Below are positions 59,048 to 64,000 of a stretch of DNA of 64,000 nucleotides, in pieces. Origin of the DNA: Treponema bryantii. GTDB lineage: Bacteria; Spirochaetota; Spirochaetia; Treponematales; Treponemataceae. The DNA lies in the NCBI RefSeq assembly GCF_036492245.1, contig NZ_AP025286.1:2914001-2978000 (forward strand). Reading direction: 5' to 3'. The position numbers and the translations under genes were made by a program. The notes under the pieces are model-generated. The model did not search any database and was not told the DNA's origin. It saw only the letters and a program-made list of their open reading frames with translations. The stretch's first letter is position 1, and each line of letters opens with the position of its first letter.

Positions 59048-61138
59048 ATGTCAAACACAAATGTTCCTGAACTTTTTGGATGTCTTGTATTTAACCAGAC
59101 TGTAATGAAAGAAATGCTGCCTTCACAAACTTACAAGGCACTTAAGCATACAATGGAAGAGGGAACTCCGCTCGACCTTGAAGCTGCAAATCAGATTGCA
59201 GAAGCCATGAAAAACTGGGCAATCTCTAAAGGCGCTACACACTACTCTCACTGGTTCCAGCCACTTACTGGTATTACAGCAGAAAAACACGATTCCTTCC
59301 TCTCTCCTGCAGATGAAGGAAAAATCATAATGAGTTTCAGCGGAAAAGAGCTGATTAAGGGTGAACCTGATGCTTCAAGCTTCCCAAACGGTGGTAAGCG
59401 TTCTACATTCGAAGCCCGCGGTTACACTGTATGGGACCCTACTTCTTATCCATTTGTAAAAGACCACACACTCTGTATTCCGACAGCCTTCTGTTCTTAT
59501 AACGGTGAGGCTCTCGATAAAAAGACTCCGCTCCTCCGCTCAATGGAATCTATCAACGAGCAGAGCCTTCGCGTACTTAAGCTTTTCGGAAATAAAGCAA
59601 AGCACGTTACAACAACTATGGGGCCAGAGCAGGAATACTTCCTTGTAGACGAAAAACTTTATCAGAAACGTAAGGACCTTAAGATGTGCGGCCGTACACT
59701 CTTTGGTGCACGCCCTGTAAAAGGTCAGGAAATGGACGACCAGTACTTCGCTGCAATCAAACCTCGCGTAATCAAATACATGGAAGATTTGAACGAAGAA
59801 CTCTGGAAGCTTGGAATCTACGCAAAAACTGAACACAACGAAGCCGCTCCAGCTCAGCACGAAATGGCTCCAATTTTTACTACAAGTAACCTCGCCGCAG
59901 ACCAGAATCAGCTCACAATGGAAATCATGAAAAAGGTAGCACGCCGTCACGGCCTTATCTGCCTTCTCCACGAAAAGCCATTCAAAGGAGTAAACGGAAG
60001 CGGTAAACATAACAACTGGTCTATTGCAACAGATCTCGGTGAAAATCTTTTTGCACCAGGAAAAACTCCACGCGACAATGCACAGTTCCTCCTGTTCCTC
60101 ACAGCTGTTATTAAAGCTGTAGATGATAATCAGGATCTTCTCCGCTACTCAGTTGCAAGTGCCGGAAACGATCACCGCCTTGGAGCAAATGAAGCGCCTC
60201 CAGCAATCATGTCAATTTACGTTGGTGACGAACTAGATGCAATTCTTAAGGCAATTAAGGACGGTACCGACTACAGCGGAAAGACCGGCGGAAAAATGAC
60301 AATTGGTGCAGATGTACTTCCTCCAATTCCAAAGGATTCTACAGACCGCAACCGAACTTCTCCATTTGCCTTTACAGGAAACCGTTTTGAGTTCCGTTCA
60401 GTAGGAAGTGCACTTTCTATCAGCGGTCCAAACACAATTTTGAACGCAATTCTTGCAGATACACTCCGCGCCTTTGCAGATGAACTCGAACAGTCTAAGA
60501 ACTTCGACGAAGACCTCGAAAAACTCATTAAGCGCGAAATCACAGCACACTGGCGTATCCTCTTCAACGGAAACGGTTATGGCCAGGAATGGATTGAAGA
60601 AGCAGAAAGACGCGGTCTCAAGAATTACCGCACAACACCTAAGGCTATCGAGCATTACGTAGACCAGAAAAACATCGACCTCTTCACAAGACTCGGCATT
60701 TATACACCGGAAGAAATGAAGAGCCACTACGACATTAAGCTCGAAAAATACTGCCAGGTAATGAACATTGAATCAAACACAATGCTCGAGATGGTTCACA
60801 AAGACATCATCCCTGCAGCTTTCAAATATCTGAATGTACTTGCAGACACAGAATTCAAGATGCAGCGCGTTTTCAACCTCTGCGATGCAGGTCTTAAGCT
60901 TATGAAGGAATTAAATATCCTCGTAAACGACCTTTCAAACAAGGCAGACCTTCTCGCAAAGAAACACGAAGAAACCCGCGCAATTGCAGACCTCATGCAG
61001 CGTGCACACGCTTATGCAAAGGTTGTAATCCCAGCAATGGAAGATGTTCGCGCCATCGCCGACCAGATTGAACCACTCCTCGGCGAAGAATACAAACCAT
61101 TCCCAAGCTACGAAGACCTTTTGTACAGCGTTCAGTAA
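59048..61138 (+). CDS. glnA: Glutamine synthetase type III (GlnN)
   Basis: Makes glutamine from glutamate, ammonia and ATP; a large dodecameric type found in Bacteroidetes, Clostridia and spirochaetes. Start chosen at ATG 59048 because TGGAG lies 6 nt upstream and the earlier GTG/ATG are inside the repeat element; 696 aa. Motifs: WAISKGATHYSHWFQPLTGITAEKHDSF in parts, MGPEQEYFLVD (metal-binding glutamates), KTEHNEAAPAQHEMAP, NGSGKHNNWSI, NDHRLGANEAPPA, NRTSPFAFTGNRFEFRSVGS. The catalytic centre is complete. Regulation is not visible, but a 26-nt-loop terminator-like hairpin follows. Confidence 0.94.
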   Translation: MSNTNVPELFGCLVFNQTVMKEMLPSQTYKALKHTMEEGTPLDLEAANQIAEAMKNWAISKGATHYSHWFQPLTGITAEKHDSFLSPADEGKIIMSFSGKELIKGEPDASSFPNGGKRSTFEARGYTVWDPTSYPFVKDHTLCIPTAFCSYNGEALDKKTPLLRSMESINEQSLRVLKLFGNKAKHVTTTMGPEQEYFLVDEKLYQKRKDLKMCGRTLFGARPVKGQEMDDQYFAAIKPRVIKYMEDLNEELWKLGIYAKTEHNEAAPAQHEMAPIFTTSNLAADQNQLTMEIMKKVARRHGLICLLHEKPFKGVNGSGKHNNWSIATDLGENLFAPGKTPRDNAQFLLFLTAVIKAVDDNQDLLRYSVASAGNDHRLGANEAPPAIMSIYVGDELDAILKAIKDGTDYSGKTGGKMTIGADVLPPIPKDSTDRNRTSPFAFTGNRFEFRSVGSALSISGPNTILNAILADTLRAFADELEQSKNFDEDLEKLIKREITAHWRILFNGNGYGQEWIEEAERRGLKNYRTTPKAIEHYVDQKNIDLFTRLGIYTPEEMKSHYDIKLEKYCQVMNIESNTMLEMVHKDIIPAAFKYLNVLADTEFKMQRVFNLCDAGLKLMKELNILVNDLSNKADLLAKKHEETRAIADLMQRAHAYAKVVIPAMEDVRAIADQIEPLLGEEYKPFPSYEDLLYSVQ

Positions 61139-61158
61139 GATAAGAAAATCACCCTATT

Positions 61159-61214
61159 AAACTCCTATGGAAACATTCTGTGTTTTATGCACATAATAAT
61201 TTCCATAGGAGTTT
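61159..61214 (+). promoter_or_regulatory. 15-bp hairpin enclosing the GH5 ribosome-binding site
   Basis: Arms AAACTCCTATGGAAA (61159-61173) and TTTCCATAGGAGTTT (61200-61214), loop 26 nt. The 3' arm contains AGGAG (61207-61211), 11 nt before the ATG at 61223, and is followed by TTTATTTT. It can end glnA transcription or hide the GH5 ribosome site. Confidence 0.6.
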
Positions 61215-61222
61215 TTTATTTT

Positions 61223-62266
61223 ATGAAACAATTTAAAGGCTTTATGCACGGCGTAAATCTTGGTGGCTGGTTTTCTCAGTGTAATCATACAGAAGAACGT
61301 TATGATACTTTCATTAAGGAAGAAGATTTTAAGACAATTGCTGACTGGGGACTGGATCATATCCGATTGCCGATTGATTATGAACTTGTAGAAAATGCTG
61401 ACGGACAGAAACTTGAAAAAGGCTATGAAAGAATCCGAAAAGCTGCTGAATGGTGTAAGACAAATAACCTCAACATGATTCTGGACCTTCATAAAACCTG
61501 CGGATTTTCTTTTGATATCGGTTATCAGGAATCAGGCTTTTTTGATGATGAAAAACTCCAGGAACGTTTTTATAAACTCTGGGAGTCACTTGCAGAAAGC
61601 TTTAAGGATATTTTTGCAGGATCAAATAACGAAATCTGTTTTGAACTTTTGAATGAAGTTACTGATCAGGCTTACTGCAAAAAGTGGAATGCAATTGCAA
61701 AGACTTGTATTGAACTAATCAGAAAGATTGCTCCAACAACAAAAATCCTGGTAGGAAGCTACTGGAACAATTCTCTGGCATCTGTAAAAGACCTGGACGA
61801 ACCATACGACGAAAACATCGTATATAACTTCCACTGCTATGAACCGCTGTTGTTTACACATCAGGGTGCACCTTGGGTTGGACAGAAAATGAATCCTGAT
61901 TTCAGATTCCCTCTTAAATCAAAATTTTCAGATTATATTAAAATGACTTCAGAAAAGGTTGGTCAGATTGGAACAGCTTTCGGAGCTTTTTCTCCTGATG
62001 TGACTGTTGATGTTTCTTACTTCGAAACAATTTTTGCAGAAGCTGTAAAGGTTGCAGAAGACAGAAACGTTCTGCTTTATTGCGGTGAATACGGAGTCAT
62101 CGAAAAGGCAACTCCAGAAGACACTCTTGAATGGTATAAGCTGATTTCAACAGTTTTCAACAACCACGGAATCGGTCGTGCAGCCTGGAGTTATCGCCAG
62201 ATGGACTTTGGATTAAGTGACAGCCATCTGGATGCAGTTCGTTCAGAACTTATCAAATATCTATAA
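61223..62266 (+). CDS. GH5 family endoglucanase-type glycoside hydrolase
   Basis: 347 aa TIM-barrel enzyme. FMHGVNLGGWFSQ opens the barrel; DHIRLPIDYELV has the conserved arginine; CFELLNEVTDQ carries the acid/base glutamate; YNFHCYEPLLFTHQG the His/Tyr; LLYCGEYGVIEK the nucleophile glutamate; and AAWSYRQMDFGL the barrel end. No signal peptide, so it should act on imported beta-glucan oligosaccharides. The start is ATG 61223 with AGGAG 11 nt upstream; an ATG 36 nt earlier lies inside the hairpin loop. Substrate (cellulose, mannan, lichenan) not determined. Confidence 0.9.
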   Translation: MKQFKGFMHGVNLGGWFSQCNHTEERYDTFIKEEDFKTIADWGLDHIRLPIDYELVENADGQKLEKGYERIRKAAEWCKTNNLNMILDLHKTCGFSFDIGYQESGFFDDEKLQERFYKLWESLAESFKDIFAGSNNEICFELLNEVTDQAYCKKWNAIAKTCIELIRKIAPTTKILVGSYWNNSLASVKDLDEPYDENIVYNFHCYEPLLFTHQGAPWVGQKMNPDFRFPLKSKFSDYIKMTSEKVGQIGTAFGAFSPDVTVDVSYFETIFAEAVKVAEDRNVLLYCGEYGVIEKATPEDTLEWYKLISTVFNNHGIGRAAWSYRQMDFGLSDSHLDAVRSELIKYL

Positions 62267-62272
62267 AAAAAG

Positions 62273-62305
62273 ACCCCGATTCTGAAACAAGCTCAGAATC
62301 GGGGT
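62273..62305 (-). terminator. Terminator of purD
   Basis: A 13-bp perfect stem (ACCCCGATTCTGA/TCAGAATCGGGGT, 7-nt loop) followed on the minus strand by TCTTTTTTTATAG. It can also serve weakly for the GH5 gene on the plus strand. Confidence 0.85.
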
Positions 62306-62313
62306 AACACATC

Positions 62314-62334
62314 ATGCTGAATCAGGTTCAGCAT
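62314..62334. repeat. Short hairpin ATGCTGAA/TTCAGCAT
   Basis: An 8-bp stem with a 5-nt loop between purD and the terminator. No T-run on either side, so not a terminator by itself; possibly a dispersed palindromic repeat. Confidence 0.45.
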
Positions 62335-62339
62335 CTCTA

Positions 62340-63680
62340 TTAGAGCTTTCCGCTCTCTGCAGCTCCCGGAAGACCAATATCCTTTCGGAAGAATGCACCG
62401 TCAAACTTAATTGCGCTTATTCCCTGATATGCTTTTTCCCATGCTTCCTTGAAAGATGAGCCGTAAGCACTGCAGGCAAGAACACGTCCACCGCTTGTGA
62501 GGATGTCTCCATCTCCACGACGGCCTTCAACAGCACCGGCAACAAATACTTTTGCAGTACTTGCGTTTAAGAGCGGTTTGTTGAAAGTAATTTCCTTACC
62601 CTTTTCGTATGCTTCCGGATATCCACCGCTAACCATTACTGGTGCAACCTGATAACCTGGCAGCCATTTGAATTCGAAATCCTTAAGAGTTCCATTCAAA
62701 ATAGCAGTACACATAGAAGTAAAGTCAAAGTCCATAAGTGGAAGAACAGCCTGTGTTTCAGGGTCTCCAAGACGAACATTATATTCAAGAAGCTTTGGAC
62801 CTTTGCTTGTAAGCATAACTCCAAAGAAAATAAATCCGCGGTAATCAAACTTTTCTTTAATAAGTCCCTTCAATGTTGGCTGAAGAATATCCTTATCAAA
62901 CTGCTTCATTGTTTTATCTGTTACATCTTCAAGAGGACAAACAGCACCCATTCCACCAGTATTAGGACCTTTAGCACCGTCCAAAAGACGTTTGTGGTCA
63001 CGTGCAGGAAGGAATGGAACAATTGTAGCATTTCCGCTTACAGCATATTCAGGAGTTACAGATACTGCAGCAAGTACAGAAATCTCAACACCTTCAAGAT
63101 ACTCTTCAATTACAAGCTTTTTACCTGCAGCACCTACTTTACCGTTGCCCATCATATCTTCAACAGCCTGTAGAGCCTGTTCTACAGTAGCGGCAACAAC
63201 TACACCTTTACCAGCTGCAAGACCATCAGCCTTAACAACAATTGGGGCTCCGTGCTTTTTAATATATTCACAGGCTTCATCTTTATTTGTGAAGGTTTCA
63301 CTTGCAGGACAAGCTACACCGTATTCTTTCATGAATTTTTTAGAGAGGTCTTTACTTGCTTCAAGCTGAGCAGCAGCTTTCTTTGGACCAACACAAGGAA
63401 TGTCAGCCTTCCAGAACTCATCAGCAAGACCTTCAGCAAGAGGATCTTCCGGTCCAATTACAGCCATACGGCAGTTTTCGTGTTTTGCAATTGCAACATA
63501 AGGGTTTTCGCCCTCTTTAATGTAATCACAATTTTTAGGATTTACATTTACACATTTTGACTCGTAAGCAGTGCCTCCGTTTCCAGGAACAACAACTACT
63601 TTATCAACAACAGGACTCTGAGCAATTTTCCAGCAGATAGTGTGCTCACGACCACCACTGCCAACTACGATAATATTCAT
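62340..63680 (-). CDS. purD: Phosphoribosylamine-glycine ligase
   Basis: 446 aa, second step of purine synthesis: PRA + glycine + ATP to GAR. ATP-grasp markers: IIVVGSGGREHTICWKIAQS, VIGPEDPLAEGLADEFW, APIVVKADGLAAGKGVVVA, NTGGMGAVCPL, LEYNVRLGDPETQAVLPLM. Length slightly above the usual 420-430 aa, from extra residues between the A and B subdomains. No other pur gene in the window. Ends at the strong terminator 62273-62305. Confidence 0.96.
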   Translation of the reverse strand: MNIIVVGSGGREHTICWKIAQSPVVDKVVVVPGNGGTAYESKCVNVNPKNCDYIKEGENPYVAIAKHENCRMAVIGPEDPLAEGLADEFWKADIPCVGPKKAAAQLEASKDLSKKFMKEYGVACPASETFTNKDEACEYIKKHGAPIVVKADGLAAGKGVVVAATVEQALQAVEDMMGNGKVGAAGKKLVIEEYLEGVEISVLAAVSVTPEYAVSGNATIVPFLPARDHKRLLDGAKGPNTGGMGAVCPLEDVTDKTMKQFDKDILQPTLKGLIKEKFDYRGFIFFGVMLTSKGPKLLEYNVRLGDPETQAVLPLMDFDFTSMCTAILNGTLKDFEFKWLPGYQVAPVMVSGGYPEAYEKGKEITFNKPLLNASTAKVFVAGAVEGRRGDGDILTSGGRVLACSAYGSSFKEAWEKAYQGISAIKFDGAFFRKDIGLPGAAESGKL

Positions 63681-63713
63681 AAACAGATATTACATGATTT
63701 TGCAATAAAAAAA

Positions 63714-63745
63714 AAGAGGTGGCATTCTAAGAATACACACCTCTT
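63714..63745 (-). terminator. Terminator of the chemotaxis receptor gene
   Basis: AAGAGGTG (63714-63721) pairs with CACCTCTT (63738-63745), loop with an inner ATTCT/AGAAT, followed on the minus strand by TTTTTTTTTT. Confidence 0.85.
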
Positions 63746-63751
63746 ATCCAA

Positions 63752-64000
63752 TTATACTTTAAATTCGTCAATACGCTCTGAAATATCATCAACTGCGTTT
63801 GTCATGTCTTCAGTAAGCTTGTGCAGGTTCTGAGTTGTATTTTGTGTAACCTCAGTTGTCGATACAATCTTATTGAAGTTCTGCGCCATATTCTTTGATG
63901 ACTCTTTAAGACTTGCAATAGCATCAAGAACAGAAAGTGCCCGATCCTCAATTTTCTTACTTGAACGCTGAACGCTCACAGAAATATTATTCATCTTTGT
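63752..64000 (-). CDS. Methyl-accepting chemotaxis protein, C-terminal fragment (5' part outside window)
   Basis: The frame is open through the right edge (ACA AAG before the ATG at 63994), so that ATG is internal. The 82 visible residues form a long amphipathic helix (SVQRSSKKIEDRALSVLDAIASLKESS, QNLHKLTEDMTNAVDDISERIDEFKV) typical of the last helix and tail of spirochaetal receptors. The methylation sites and CheW-binding tip are outside the window. Confidence 0.75.
   Translation of the reverse strand, partial: TKMNNISVSVQRSSKKIEDRALSVLDAIASLKESSKNMAQNFNKIVSTTEVTQNTTQNLHKLTEDMTNAVDDISERIDEFKV

Noticed and set aside
61187-61222. N-terminal extension of the GH5 protein from ATG 61187
   Set aside because: The codon lies in the hairpin loop and the added residues are not homologous; ATG 61223 follows AGGAG.

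Overview
The window reads as a chromosomal segment of a spirochaete, most likely a gut or rumen Treponema. The basis is gene content: a bacterial XPB-type helicase paired with a helicase-associated partner, a MinD/ParA-like ATPase next to lgt, a long TPR protein, a Treponema-style chemotaxis receptor C-terminus, a type III glutamine synthetase, and a sugar-polymer lifestyle (GH5 endoglucanase, SGNH esterase, LacI-type sensors). Coding density is high, base composition is moderately AT-rich, and GTG/TTG starts are common. No database search was possible, so the genus is an inference.

Layout. 1-9 kb, minus strand: a large exported protein (cut by the left edge), argD, a LacI-type sensor fused to GGDEF, ackA, an OppA-type binding protein. 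9-20 kb: an unrecognised 472-aa protein, murJ-pepQ, a LamG/Fn3 exported protein followed by a TPR/acidic protein, uvrC. 20-24 kb: lacI-MBL hydrolase-E2-like operon, divergent from a PfoR-like membrane protein, with a LacI operator, a promoter and a terminator-ended leader between them. 24-30 kb: SDR, XPB helicase and partner, phosphatase, Sua5/YrdC. 30-35 kb: an AT-rich accessory patch (orphan proteins, SGNH esterase, SAP, VOC, DUF3781) ending in an XRE-HTH protein fused to FliM and two SpoA domains. 35-45 kb, minus strand: a near-continuous run of nine genes: GH63/trehalase-like, ppx, ppk, LytTR regulator, GHKL kinase, two ABC ATPases, two ABC-2 permeases. 45-50 kb: comM, a three-unit tRNA/structured-RNA block, recQ. 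49-54 kb, minus strand: ctpA-rsmE-GT26-like-sigma54-AAA. 54-58 kb: minD-like, lgt, a small exported protein, nnr, then a membrane diguanylate cyclase. 58.9-64 kb: a 100-bp inverted-repeat element, type III glnA, GH5, purD and the end of a chemotaxis receptor.

Themes. Energy and phosphate: ackA, polyphosphate kinase and exopolyphosphatase, the latter two translationally or operonically coupled to a two-component system. Signalling: two GGDEF proteins, a LytTR system, a sigma54 AAA protein, a chemotaxis receptor. Envelope: murJ, lgt, ctpA, a GT26 relative. Genome maintenance: uvrC, recQ, XPB.

Best leads: (1) the XRE-FliM-SpoA-SpoA fusion at 33.7 kb; (2) two tandem ~97-nt structured RNAs beside tRNA-Leu, with compensatory base changes between the copies; (3) a set of genes whose -10 element lies 6-7 nt before the start codon, suggesting leaderless mRNAs; (4) a LacI-controlled, terminator-ended leader or small RNA; (5) a 100-bp palindromic element in front of glnA that creates false upstream start codons.
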